In this document: positions 1 through 6,205 of the stretch, one piece after another
Layout of the letters: every line of letters starts with the position of its first letter
Numbering within the stretch: the first letter of the stretch is position 1
DNA from: an uncultured Methanobrevibacter sp.
Lineage (GTDB): Archaea > Methanobacteriota > Methanobacteria > Methanobacteriales > Methanobacteriaceae
Assembly: GCF_900316895.1 (NCBI RefSeq)
Contig: NZ_ONER01000090.1
Location: forward strand, 1-8,865
Length of the DNA: 8,865 bases
Reading direction: 5' to 3'
Translations under genes and position numbers: made by a program
Notes under the pieces: generated by a model
The model's database searches: none
Told to the model about the DNA's origin: nothing
What the model saw: the letters and a program-made list of their open reading frames with translations, nothing else

Positions 1-402
1 GATTTAAGGACATTTTCAAGAAACGGATACTTTCACATGATTGTATGCCTGCCTTATTCTCTTGAAACCTTCAAATCATATGACCGCTACGGTCAGCCAA
101 TGGATTACACATTGGGGGACTATGCGGATTTCAGAAAAAACAATTCTGATGAGTTTTTCGATGAAAGTGATGTTGTAACAGATAGTGATGAGTTTAAACC
201 GGGATTTTTCGATGAGGATGATGACGAATTCTTTAAAACTCTTGATGAAGAGCGAAAAGACTATTATGATGAGTCTGAAATGAAAAATAGGTTTGAAAGA
301 AAACCTCAAGTGGAGATTATATCCAATACTCAATTGCCTAAGCAGGTTATCAGAATTGAGTTAAATCCGGATGGCAGTATTAAAAAAATAGATAAAAAAT
401 AA
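1..402 (+). CDS. C-terminal part of an unrecognised acidic protein (5'-truncated by window edge)
   Basis: The reading frame is open from base 1 to the TAA at 400-402, giving 133 residues. The first ATG (37) is internal: codons 1-12 are open and I see no ribosome binding site ahead of it, so the gene most likely begins outside the window. Residues 1-45 look like a folded, mixed-composition segment with many aromatic residues. Residues 46-96 are strikingly acidic, with repeated Asp-Glu-Phe-Phe-like blocks, and are probably disordered or a flexible linker. The last 25 residues return to a strand-like pattern (Val-Ile-Arg-Ile-Glu-Leu) and end in a lysine-rich tail. I recognise no family and see no catalytic motif, signal peptide or membrane segment. 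It converges on serA and shares a hairpin terminator with it. It is very probably a real gene because of the long open frame, the protein-like composition and the tight placement of the terminator; its function is unknown. Confidence 0.75.
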   Translation, partial: DLRTFSRNGYFHMIVCLPYSLETFKSYDRYGQPMDYTLGDYADFRKNNSDEFFDESDVVTDSDEFKPGFFDEDDDEFFKTLDEERKDYYDESEMKNRFERKPQVEIISNTQLPKQVIRIELNPDGSIKKIDKK

Positions 403-431
403 AAAACAATTATGGTGAAAAATTGTTTTTT
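401..431. terminator. Bidirectional hairpin terminator between convergent genes
   Basis: A perfect 11-base inverted repeat, AAAAAACAATT (401-411) and AATTGTTTTTT (421-431), encloses a 9-base loop. The left arm begins in the TAA of the upstream acidic-protein gene and the right arm covers part of the serA stop codon. Either strand read gives a stem ending in a run of six T residues, so it can serve both genes. Archaeal termination depends mainly on the T tract, so the hairpin may act equally by protecting RNA 3' ends. Confidence 0.75.
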
Positions 432-2004
432 ATAATTCTAATCCAATAGCTTCGTAGACATTGTCTAAAGCTTGGATTTCTTTGATTACTTCTTTTGGAA
501 TTTCTTTATCTAAAGTTAGAACCATGATGGCTCTTCCGCCTTTTTCATCTCTTCCAACTTGCATGATTCCAATGTTAACATTATGTTCGCCTAATTTTGT
601 ACCGATTTTACCAATGCTTCCAGGAACATCTTCATATTTGGCGATGAACATGTGTCCTTCAGGAATAACATCTACCCAGTAACCATTAACTTTTAGGATT
701 CTTGCATCGTGTAAGTGAGTACCTTCTGCTGAGAATGTGTCTGTTTCACTTTTAGCGATGACTTTAATTAATGATTCATATCCTTTAGCATTGTCTTTTC
801 TTCCTTCGGTAATGCTTATGCCTCTTTCTTTAGCAACAAGAGAAGCGTTGACAGCATTTACAGGGGAGCTTAAGAATGGGTTTACAGCACCTTGGATAAC
901 GGTTCTTGATAAAATTTCAAGGTTGTCGATTTCAGCCAATTCTCCGCTGTAGATGATTTCAATTTCTTTGATTTTGCCGTTTACGGCCTGTGAGATGAAA
1001 CTACCTAATTTTTCACATAATTCCATGTATGGGGCTAACTCTTGGTAAGTGTTATTGTCAATACGTGGCATGTTTAATACGTTTTTAGGGTTGTTTCCTT
1101 TAACTAATTCAATGATTTCATCAGCTACAATGATTGCAGCATCCCTTTGTGCCTCTTTGGTTGAAGCGGCAATGTGTGGGGTTAAAACAATATTGTCCAA
1201 TTCGAATAATTTTGAATCTTCTGCAGGTGGTTCATCTTCATATACGTCTAATGCGGCACCACCGATTTTGTTGTTTGCTAATGCATCGTATAATGCTTCT
1301 TCGTCAATGATTCCACCACGAGCGCAGTTAACGATGTAAGCGCCATCCTTCATGATTTCAAACTGTTCAGTTGAAATGGAGTGTTCGGTTTCAGGAGTTA
1401 ATGGAACGTGGATTGTAATGAAATCTGCATTTTTAAGCACGGTGTCCAAATCAGTTAATTCAACGCCCATCTGTTTTGCAACTTCTTCAGGCAAGTATGG
1501 ATCATATGCCATTGCATCCATTCCGAATGCTTTGCATCTGTTGACCACTTGGGAACCGATTCTTCCCATACCGATTACACCGAGAGTCTTGTTTCTGAGT
1601 TCAACTCCCATGAATTTTTTCTTTTCCCATTTGCCTTCTTTAACGGATTTGTCTGCAATAGATATTTTACGGGCCATGCTTAAGATTAAACCCATTGTGT
1701 GTTCTGCTACAGTTACGGAAGTTGATTCAGGAGAGTTTACAACCATGACACCTTTTTCAGTTGCAGCATCAAGGTCAATGTTGTCCACTCCAACACCTGC
1801 TCTTGCAATGATTTGCAGATTGTCCGCTTTTTTAATAATGTCTGCAGTTAATTTTGTTCGACTTCTTACAATAATTCCATTGTATTCGTGGATGGTATCA
1901 GCTAATTCTTCAGGAGTAATTTCAGTATCTACAACAACGTCAGCTACTTCCTTTAAATTTTCGATACCTTTTTCATTAATAGCATCAGCAATAAGTACTT
2001 TCAT
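430..2004 (-). CDS. serA: D-3-phosphoglycerate dehydrogenase
   Basis: It oxidises 3-phosphoglycerate to 3-phosphohydroxypyruvate with NAD+, the first step of the phosphorylated serine pathway, in the cytoplasm. The 524-residue product has the long (type 1) architecture. The N-terminal substrate half includes the Arg-Ala-Gly-Val-Gly-Val-Asp-Asn-Ile-Asp motif near 68-77. The Rossmann core carries Gly145-Met-Gly147-Arg-Ile-Gly150. The catalytic trio is visible as Arg229 (Cys-Ala-Arg-Gly-Gly), Glu258 (Asp-Glu-Pro-Pro) and His277 (Thr-Pro-His). An intervening domain spans about 320-445, and a C-terminal ACT domain (about 451-524) is the usual site of serine feedback inhibition. I chose ATG 2004 (Met-Lys-Val-Leu-Ile-Ala-Asp) over the in-frame upstream ATG at 2025, because family members begin this way and GGTGA sits 4 bases before it. 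The gene is monocistronic, divergent from the YbjQ-family gene and convergent with the acidic protein. Nothing is missing. Confidence 0.97.
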   Translation of the reverse strand: MKVLIADAINEKGIENLKEVADVVVDTEITPEELADTIHEYNGIIVRSRTKLTADIIKKADNLQIIARAGVGVDNIDLDAATEKGVMVVNSPESTSVTVAEHTMGLILSMARKISIADKSVKEGKWEKKKFMGVELRNKTLGVIGMGRIGSQVVNRCKAFGMDAMAYDPYLPEEVAKQMGVELTDLDTVLKNADFITIHVPLTPETEHSISTEQFEIMKDGAYIVNCARGGIIDEEALYDALANNKIGGAALDVYEDEPPAEDSKLFELDNIVLTPHIAASTKEAQRDAAIIVADEIIELVKGNNPKNVLNMPRIDNNTYQELAPYMELCEKLGSFISQAVNGKIKEIEIIYSGELAEIDNLEILSRTVIQGAVNPFLSSPVNAVNASLVAKERGISITEGRKDNAKGYESLIKVIAKSETDTFSAEGTHLHDARILKVNGYWVDVIPEGHMFIAKYEDVPGSIGKIGTKLGEHNVNIGIMQVGRDEKGGRAIMVLTLDKEIPKEVIKEIQALDNVYEAIGLEL

Positions 2005-2080
2005 ATTTTCACCATAATTAACCAATATTTAATCATAAATATTACTTAAATTTATATTTTTTATTATATTTAAAATATAT

Positions 2081-2088
2081 TATATAAG
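2081..2088 (-). promoter_or_regulatory. TATA box of serA
   Basis: On the minus strand this reads CTTATATA, matching the archaeal box. Transcription would start about 25-27 bases downstream, near 2055-2060, leaving a leader of about 50 bases before ATG 2004. The region is extremely AT-rich, so neighbouring T/A runs are weaker alternatives. Confidence 0.5.
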
Positions 2089-2089
2089 C

Positions 2090-2108
2090 AATATTTTTAG
2101 AAAATATT
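2090..2108. promoter_or_regulatory. Inverted repeat abutting the serA TATA box (candidate operator)
   Basis: AATATTTT (2090-2097) and AAAATATT (2101-2108) form a perfect 8-base inverted repeat around the 3-base centre TAG. It starts 2 bases upstream of the serA TATA box, in the position of the TFB recognition element, where a bound regulator would block initiation. The palindrome AAAATATTTT (2101-2110) overlaps it and recurs at 2162-2171, next to the opposite promoter. A+T content is high enough that chance is a serious alternative. Confidence 0.3.
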
Positions 2109-2168
2109 TTGTTCAGTCGGATAAAATTAATATTATTTCATTTTTCACATTCTTTTTTAGGAAAATAT

Positions 2169-2176
2169 TTTATATA
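2169..2176 (+). promoter_or_regulatory. TATA box of the YbjQ-family/TIM-barrel operon
   Basis: TTTATATA is a consensus archaeal TATA box, preceded by an A-rich stretch suited to TFB binding. A start site 25-28 bases downstream falls near 2197-2200, leaving only about 7-10 leader bases. The GGTGAT ribosome binding site (2198-2203) would then lie at or next to the 5' end of the mRNA. Confidence 0.6.
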
Positions 2177-2206
2177 CCAATTTTATAATTAAATATTGGT
2201 GATATT

Positions 2207-2545
2207 ATGGTAAGCGTAGAAGAATTTCCAATTTCAACTGCAAATGATATTCCAGGATTTAAAATTGTAGAAACAAAAGGTTTCATATATGGTTTAACCG
2301 TCAGAAGTAGAGGTGCCGGTGGTCAAATCGGTGCTGGAATCAAATCTATTTTCGGTGGTGAAATCAAACAATATGTTACAATGATGGAAGAGTCCAGAGA
2401 AGAAGCATTGCACAGAGCAATTGAACATGCAAAGGATTTGGGCGCAAACGGTATTGTAGCAATCAGATTCGACTCAAATGAGATATCCGATGTAATGCAA
2501 GAAATCTTGGTATATGGAACAGCTGTAGTTGTTGAAAAAGAATAG
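2207..2545 (+). CDS. YbjQ/UPF0145-family protein (putative heavy-metal-binding fold)
   Basis: A 112-residue cytoplasmic protein spanning the whole YbjQ/UPF0145 family (about 105-115 residues, typically described as forming homopentamers; the cellular role is not established). Recognisable features are the opening strand with Pro-Gly-Phe-Lys-Ile-Val near 16-21, the Gly-rich Arg-Ser-Arg-Gly-Ala-Gly-Gly segment near 33-39 and the helix Glu-Glu-Ala-Leu-His-Arg-Ala near 65-71. Also typical are Leu-Gly-Ala-Asn-Gly-Ile-Val near 78-84 and the closing strand ending Tyr-Gly-Thr-Ala-Val-Val. It contains no cysteine, so the 'heavy-metal-binding' family name should not be read as function. Start ATG 2207 has GGTGAT ending 3 bases before it. 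It is first in an operon with the TIM-barrel gene, whose ATG follows its stop by 7 bases. Family assignment is firm; function is unknown. Confidence 0.9.
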   Translation: MVSVEEFPISTANDIPGFKIVETKGFIYGLTVRSRGAGGQIGAGIKSIFGGEIKQYVTMMEESREEALHRAIEHAKDLGANGIVAIRFDSNEISDVMQEILVYGTAVVVEKE

Positions 2546-2552
2546 TGATATA

Positions 2553-3347
2553 ATGTTTTTTGAGGATTTGGAATATAAAGGAAAAGCAATTCCACAAACT
2601 ATTTTGGGATATGGTCCATTTATGGCCGAACTTTACTATGGTCACAGATCAAGGCTTTATCTGGATGATTTATATAACAATCCTCAAAATGCTGCTGAAG
2701 TAATTGTAGAATCATATAATCAGGGTGTAAGGGCAATTAACCTTGTAAATGATTCTAATTTACTTGAAGCGTATGACATTGCAGCTTCTGAAGGCTGTAA
2801 GATGAAGGTAATCGCAACAATCGGTAAAAGTGATGTTGATTACCTTAATCCCAACTATGAGGTTGCAAAGGAAGTCGATTGGGATGAGGATATTGAGCTT
2901 TTCAGTTCCTATGACTGTCCGCTGATGCTTGTTGATGAGTTCATAACCGACGGATATGACTGGAGGCTGACTTCAAAGATTCTAAATAGAATAAATGATG
3001 CAGGTTCCCTTTCAGGTCTTGTTACTGCATTTCCATCAAAAACTTCAGATTTGCTTCCGGATAATCTGGATATGGATCTTTTTGATTTTTACATGATTCC
3101 ATATAACAGCTTATCTTACATGATGGATATCAGTGCATTCAATGCTTCCCAAAGACAGGGATTCATTGACAAAATAAAAAAATTAGATAAAAAAATAATA
3201 GCTACCAGAATTCTGGCAGCAGGAGTTTTAAAACCGAAGGAGGCATTTACATTCTTTAAAAATGCTGATTTTGTAGATGCAATCTGTATGGGTGTTGCCA
3301 AGGTTGAAGAAGCTCGTGAAGACTTTGAATTATTGAATGAATATTAA
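2553..3347 (+). CDS. TIM-barrel protein, aldo/keto-reductase-like, function unknown
   Basis: A 264-residue soluble protein. Short hydrophobic strands recur at regular spacing: about 60-65, 85-91, 123-130, 154-161, 177-186, 213-226 and 242-249, each followed by an amphipathic helix, as in a (beta/alpha)8 barrel. The C-terminal third most resembles aldo/keto reductases: Phe-Tyr-Met-Ile-Pro-Tyr-Asn, then Ile-Ala-Thr-Arg-Ile-Leu-Ala-Ala-Gly-Val-Leu, then a strand ending Met-Gly-Val-Ala before a final helix. I cannot place the Asp-Tyr-Lys-His catalytic tetrad with confidence, so enzyme activity is unproven; another barrel family such as an aldolase is possible. ATG 2553 is preferred over the upstream in-frame TTG at 2529, which lies inside the preceding gene, and GTGAT sits just before 2553. 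It is probably cotranscribed with the YbjQ-family gene. Its stop overlaps the opposing gene's stop. Confidence 0.8.
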   Translation: MFFEDLEYKGKAIPQTILGYGPFMAELYYGHRSRLYLDDLYNNPQNAAEVIVESYNQGVRAINLVNDSNLLEAYDIAASEGCKMKVIATIGKSDVDYLNPNYEVAKEVDWDEDIELFSSYDCPLMLVDEFITDGYDWRLTSKILNRINDAGSLSGLVTAFPSKTSDLLPDNLDMDLFDFYMIPYNSLSYMMDISAFNASQRQGFIDKIKKLDKKIIATRILAAGVLKPKEAFTFFKNADFVDAICMGVAKVEEAREDFELLNEY

Positions 3348-3730
3348 AGTTTGACAACTTCATATTCTTCAAATGGAATGTATCCATCATCTTCCAGTGA
3401 CTGGTTTAAATCAGCCAATCCATTGATTAAATCTTTTATATTTTTGTTTGATGGCTTTTTGCCTGTAATCTGCAGGTATTGCCTAGGGGATATTTCACAG
3501 TATTCACATTCGAAATTGCAGCATCTGTCCTTTTCTTCACAGCCGTATCCTTCCTGCTCTTCATCGGTTCCAATTACGATATCGTCGAGTATTCTGGAAA
3601 CCCTTTCGTCTGATGCGAACATTGCTATTTTTTGAGTTTTTCCACAGATTCCGATTGCTGTTTGACCTTTAAAGTTACAGACCCATTTAATAGGATAATT
3701 TTCCATCTCAGTTATATTTAAATTTTCCAT
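3344..3730 (-). CDS. Small cysteine-rich protein, possible metal or Fe-S binder
   Basis: A 128-residue protein I do not recognise. Residues 14-40 form a beta-like segment (Lys-Trp-Val-Cys-Asn-Phe, then Thr-Ala-Ile-Gly-Ile-Cys-Gly). The centre carries five clustered cysteines, Cys64, Cys70, Cys71, Cys75 and Cys78 (pattern C-x5-CC-x3-C-x2-C), with Cys18 and Cys29 upstream. This suggests a zinc or iron-sulfur site, which is inference. The last 45 residues look helical and acidic. There is no signal peptide or membrane segment. ATG 3730 lies 10 bases after the regulator gene's stop, and its ribosome binding site AGAGG overlaps that stop codon, so translation is probably coupled. A second Met at residue 9 is a weaker start. 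The stop overlaps the convergent TIM-barrel gene by 4 bases. Co-expression with a DNA-binding regulator suggests a partner, sensor or regulated function. Confidence 0.85.
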   Translation of the reverse strand: MENLNITEMENYPIKWVCNFKGQTAIGICGKTQKIAMFASDERVSRILDDIVIGTDEEQEGYGCEEKDRCCNFECEYCEISPRQYLQITGKKPSNKNIKDLINGLADLNQSLEDDGYIPFEEYEVVKL

Positions 3731-3740
3731 GTTATTGCCT

Positions 3741-4673
3741 CTAGTTTTCTTTTCTCTCTTTAATCATTTTCAGTAATTCCTTTGAATTTTCAAATTCCTT
3801 TAACTCCCAAGATTTAATGACCGGAACGGCACCGATTGACTCCTTGATTTTGTCATTGTTGATAATGAAAACCGGTTCTGAGGTTGTAACCATCGATAAA
3901 TCCTTGAGAGGTATTGCCATTCTTTTCAGAGTCTTTTCACTTCTGTTCTTTTCAACATTTGCCATTAAAGGTGAATGTTTGTTTGAGCTTTTCATTTTAG
4001 CCACTGCATCAAATGGACTTTTGCTTGTGGATATTACTCCATAACCCAGTTTTGATAAGTCATTAACGTCATCTGTAAATTTGATTTCATCTTTTTTAGG
4101 TTGCTGCAATAAATCGATGTCTAACGTCACTTTGGTGTTGAGGATTTCTTCAAGTATCATTGCGGTTTCGGTATTGGCCCTCACTATTCCGTTTTCATAT
4201 TTGTACATTGTTGCACGTGATACGTGCGCAAGGCTTGCCAGGTCCTTCAGGGACATTGAATACTCTTCACGGTATTGCTTGATGACATTGCCGTCAATCT
4301 TAACGAAGTATCCTCCACGGTCAGCTAAAATTTCAGGAGATTCCCCGTATATGATCATGCTTTTCAATGTTTCAAAGGTGATTGTAGGGATTTCATATCT
4401 CTCATAAACCACTCCGTCCTCCAAAATACCGTTTCGTGATTTTTCACCAATGATTATTGGTGATGCAAGAAATATGTTTGCCAATTGCTTCATTTCGTGT
4501 GCATTTTGCTCATTGATACTGTCTATGTTTTGAAATGTTTTTAAAAGTAATATCTGCAGGTCTTTTCTTGCTACAATATCAAAAGAACCTTGATCATAAA
4601 TGTCGGAGGTTTTGAAACCCTGTGAGGTCAATAATTTTTCAATATTGTGTAATAGCTGGCTTCTAGTTAACAT
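3741..4673 (-). CDS. Archaeal XRE/Cro-type HTH transcriptional regulator (three-part architecture)
   Basis: A 310-residue protein matching the archaeal family of 'putative HTH-type transcriptional regulatory proteins', recalled from memory. The HTH at about 131-179 is of the Cro/C1 (XRE) type: Tyr-Arg-Glu-Glu, then Ser-Leu-Lys-Asp-Leu-Ala, Val-Ser-Arg-Ala-Thr and Tyr-Glu-Asn-Gly. The N-terminal domain (1-120) has Phe31-Asp-Ile-Val-Ala, then Ile-Leu-Leu-Leu-Lys45, resembling a restriction-endonuclease-like fold without the usual acidic residue before Lys. The C-terminal domain (about 205-290) includes Leu-Gly-Tyr-Gly-Val and Ala-Ile-Pro-Leu-Lys-Asp-Leu-Ser and probably binds a ligand or mediates dimerisation. 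ATG 4673 is chosen because AGAGGA lies 7-8 bases ahead of it; the in-frame ATG-free extension to 4712 would run into the promoter. It is cotranscribed with the cysteine-rich gene and divergent from tiaS, so autoregulation or control of tiaS is possible. Targets are unknown. Confidence 0.92.
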   Translation of the reverse strand: MLTRSQLLHNIEKLLTSQGFKTSDIYDQGSFDIVARKDLQILLLKTFQNIDSINEQNAHEMKQLANIFLASPIIIGEKSRNGILEDGVVYERYEIPTITFETLKSMIIYGESPEILADRGGYFVKIDGNVIKQYREEYSMSLKDLASLAHVSRATMYKYENGIVRANTETAMILEEILNTKVTLDIDLLQQPKKDEIKFTDDVNDLSKLGYGVISTSKSPFDAVAKMKSSNKHSPLMANVEKNRSEKTLKRMAIPLKDLSMVTTSEPVFIINNDKIKESIGAVPVIKSWELKEFENSKELLKMIKERKEN

Positions 4674-4735
4674 AGTCAAATCCTCTCTTAAACTATATAT
4701 TAATCTTAACATTAAATATATTTTAGTAGGTGATT
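4674..4735. promoter_or_regulatory. Compact divergent promoter region between HTH regulator and tiaS
   Basis: Only 62 bases separate the two start codons. On the plus strand CTATATAT (4693-4700) would start transcription near 4722-4725, a leader of about 12 bases for tiaS. On the minus strand AAATATATTT (4714-4723) would start near 4690, a leader of about 18 bases for the regulator. The two promoters therefore overlap face to face, so polymerase or regulator binding at one should affect the other. GGTGAT (4729-4734) is the tiaS ribosome binding site and AGAGGA (around 4681-4686, minus strand) is that of the regulator. Confidence 0.5.
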
Positions 4736-5998
4736 TTGATTAGGTATTTATATATTGGAGTTGACGATACAGACTCTCCCGATGGAATGTGCACAACATA
4801 TCTTGCAAGCCAGATTATCAATGAATTCAGGGATAATGGGATAAAATTGAGGGATTATCCAAGATTAATTAGGTTGAATCCTTTTGCCCGCCATAAGACA
4901 CGTGGAAATGGAGGTGTTGCCTTAAAAATCTTGAATGATTCAAAGGCAGACTTGGCTAAAGAAATCGTTCTTGAGAAAGTTGAAAAGCTTTCCATGTTTG
5001 ACTGTGACAATACCAATCCTGGGGTGGTCTTTTATGATGGTGAAATTACCCGTGAAATGGAGGATTATGCATTCAGGGCAATTTATGAGTTCATAACCAT
5101 TGAAGAGGCTGAAGAGTTTGGTCGCTCTGTCGGCTGTGAAATCCATAAGTTTAAAAAAGGAAGGGGGATTATCGGATCCATTGCAGCCATCAGCTTGCCT
5201 TTGACCGATTGCACTTATGAATTGCTTGCATACCGGTCTTCACAAAATTATGGGACAAAAAGGCAAATTGACTATGAATCTGTTTATGAAATGGACAAGG
5301 AGACTTTTCCCGACACCTTTGAAAATATTGACTATTCAGAAAACTACATTGCAATCGAACCTAAAACACCATGTCCTGTTTTATATGGAATCCGGTCAAA
5401 CGGCGTCGAGGCATTGAAAAAGGCAAAAAGCATTGTCAAAGTCGATGAGCCTATTGTTGACTGGTGCATTTTTAAGACAAACCAGCATACTGACATGCAT
5501 ATTCAGGAAGTTCAGGATATAGCTTCAATGAAACAGTTCGGATGTTATTGTGTGGAGGGTGAAGTCAAAAACAAGCCCACTATCATTGATGGGGGTCATA
5601 TGTTTTTCTACATTACAGATGATTCCGGAGAAATCGAATGCGGTGCATATGAACCGACTAAGAATTTTAGAAAGATAGTTTCTCATTTGCGTCCGGGCGA
5701 TAAGATTAAGGTTTACGGTGGAATTGGGGAGCAGAACACTTTTAATGTTGAAAAGTTTCAGGTCATAGAGTTGAATGATGTCGAATATAAAAATCCGATT
5801 TGCGAGTGCGGTAAACGGATGACATCAGCCGGTAAAAACAAGGGATTCAAATGCAAAAAATGTGGAAGAAAAATAGAGTCTTCAAAAAAAGTTCCTATTA
5901 AAATCAAACGTTTTTTAAAAAATGCTCAATTTTATGAAACACCAGTTTCTGCAAGGAGACACCTATCAAAACCACTTTGTCGTATGAATTTAGATTAA
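4736..5998 (+). CDS. tiaS: tRNA(Ile2) 2-agmatinylcytidine synthetase
   Basis: It uses ATP and agmatine to convert cytidine 34 of tRNA-Ile2 (anticodon CAU) to 2-agmatinylcytidine, so that the tRNA reads AUA as isoleucine; the system is archaeal and regarded as essential. The 420-residue product has the full family layout. The kinase-like N-terminus has Gly-Val-Asp-Asp-Thr-Asp at 8-13 and Gly-Met-Cys-Thr-Thr-Tyr at 17-22. Next come Arg-His-Lys-Thr-Arg-Gly-Asn-Gly-Gly at 52-60 and a central ferredoxin-like region. An OB fold covers about 272-347, and a zinc ribbon has Cys356-x-Cys358 and Cys373-x2-Cys376. The start needs choosing: GTG 4730 lies inside the GGTGAT ribosome binding site, so TTG 4736 is preferred, with the site ending one base before it. 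It is monocistronic, followed by a T-rich terminator. Confidence 0.95.
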   Translation: MIRYLYIGVDDTDSPDGMCTTYLASQIINEFRDNGIKLRDYPRLIRLNPFARHKTRGNGGVALKILNDSKADLAKEIVLEKVEKLSMFDCDNTNPGVVFYDGEITREMEDYAFRAIYEFITIEEAEEFGRSVGCEIHKFKKGRGIIGSIAAISLPLTDCTYELLAYRSSQNYGTKRQIDYESVYEMDKETFPDTFENIDYSENYIAIEPKTPCPVLYGIRSNGVEALKKAKSIVKVDEPIVDWCIFKTNQHTDMHIQEVQDIASMKQFGCYCVEGEVKNKPTIIDGGHMFFYITDDSGEIECGAYEPTKNFRKIVSHLRPGDKIKVYGGIGEQNTFNVEKFQVIELNDVEYKNPICECGKRMTSAGKNKGFKCKKCGRKIESSKKVPIKIKRFLKNAQFYETPVSARRHLSKPLCRMNLD

Positions 5999-6056
5999 TT
6001 TGGTTATTTTAGATTGGTTATAGAGCATTAAAACAGTTTATTGCCATTATTTTTAA

Positions 6057-6090
6057 TTCACTTTTTGTGAAATAATTATTTATTTTTTTT
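6057..6090 (+). terminator. Hairpin plus T tract downstream of tiaS
   Basis: TTCAC (6057-6061) and GTGAA (6067-6071) form a 5-base stem around five T residues, followed by an AT-rich stretch ending in eight T residues (6083-6090). The T tract is the stronger evidence in an archaeon. The remaining 5999-6205 gap is AT-rich and contains only this element and the promoter of the next gene. Confidence 0.5.
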
Positions 6091-6137
6091 AATTTTTATT
6101 CGTATTAGTGGAACTTTTGAGAACTAAATCATACTAA

Positions 6138-6145
6138 TTTATATA
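6138..6145 (+). promoter_or_regulatory. TATA box of the first DUF3100 operon
   Basis: TTTATATA is identical to the box upstream of the YbjQ-family operon. A start site near 6168-6172 leaves a leader of about 35 bases before ATG 6206. Confidence 0.55.
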
Positions 6146-6187
6146 CTAGTTTTTTCGAAGTATAAAATAATTAACATTTTTTTATGC

Positions 6188-6200
6188 GGGTGGGAGAGGG
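6188..6200 (+). promoter_or_regulatory. Unusually G-rich ribosome binding site
   Basis: GGGTGGGAGAGGG ends 5 bases before ATG 6206 in an otherwise very AT-rich leader, and offers overlapping matches to the anti-Shine-Dalgarno sequence. It supports ATG 6206 as the start. An ATG at 6184 just before it opens a 9-codon frame that ends at 6213, overlapping this start. Confidence 0.6.
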
Positions 6201-6205
6201 TTATT

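Noticed and set aside
1352..2017. 221-codon open frame opposite serA on the plus strand
   Set aside because: It is antisense to a clear enzyme gene in a frame that mirrors its codon bias, has no ribosome binding site and shows no family resemblance.
2529..2552. TTG start at 2529 for the TIM-barrel gene
   Set aside because: It lies inside the preceding gene and has no suitable ribosome binding site. ATG 2553 has GTGAT close ahead and gives a compact operon spacing.
3347..3360. AAGTT/AACTT hairpin at the junction of convergent genes as a terminator
   Set aside because: It has a 5-base stem with no T tract on either strand and lies within the coding end of the minus-strand gene.
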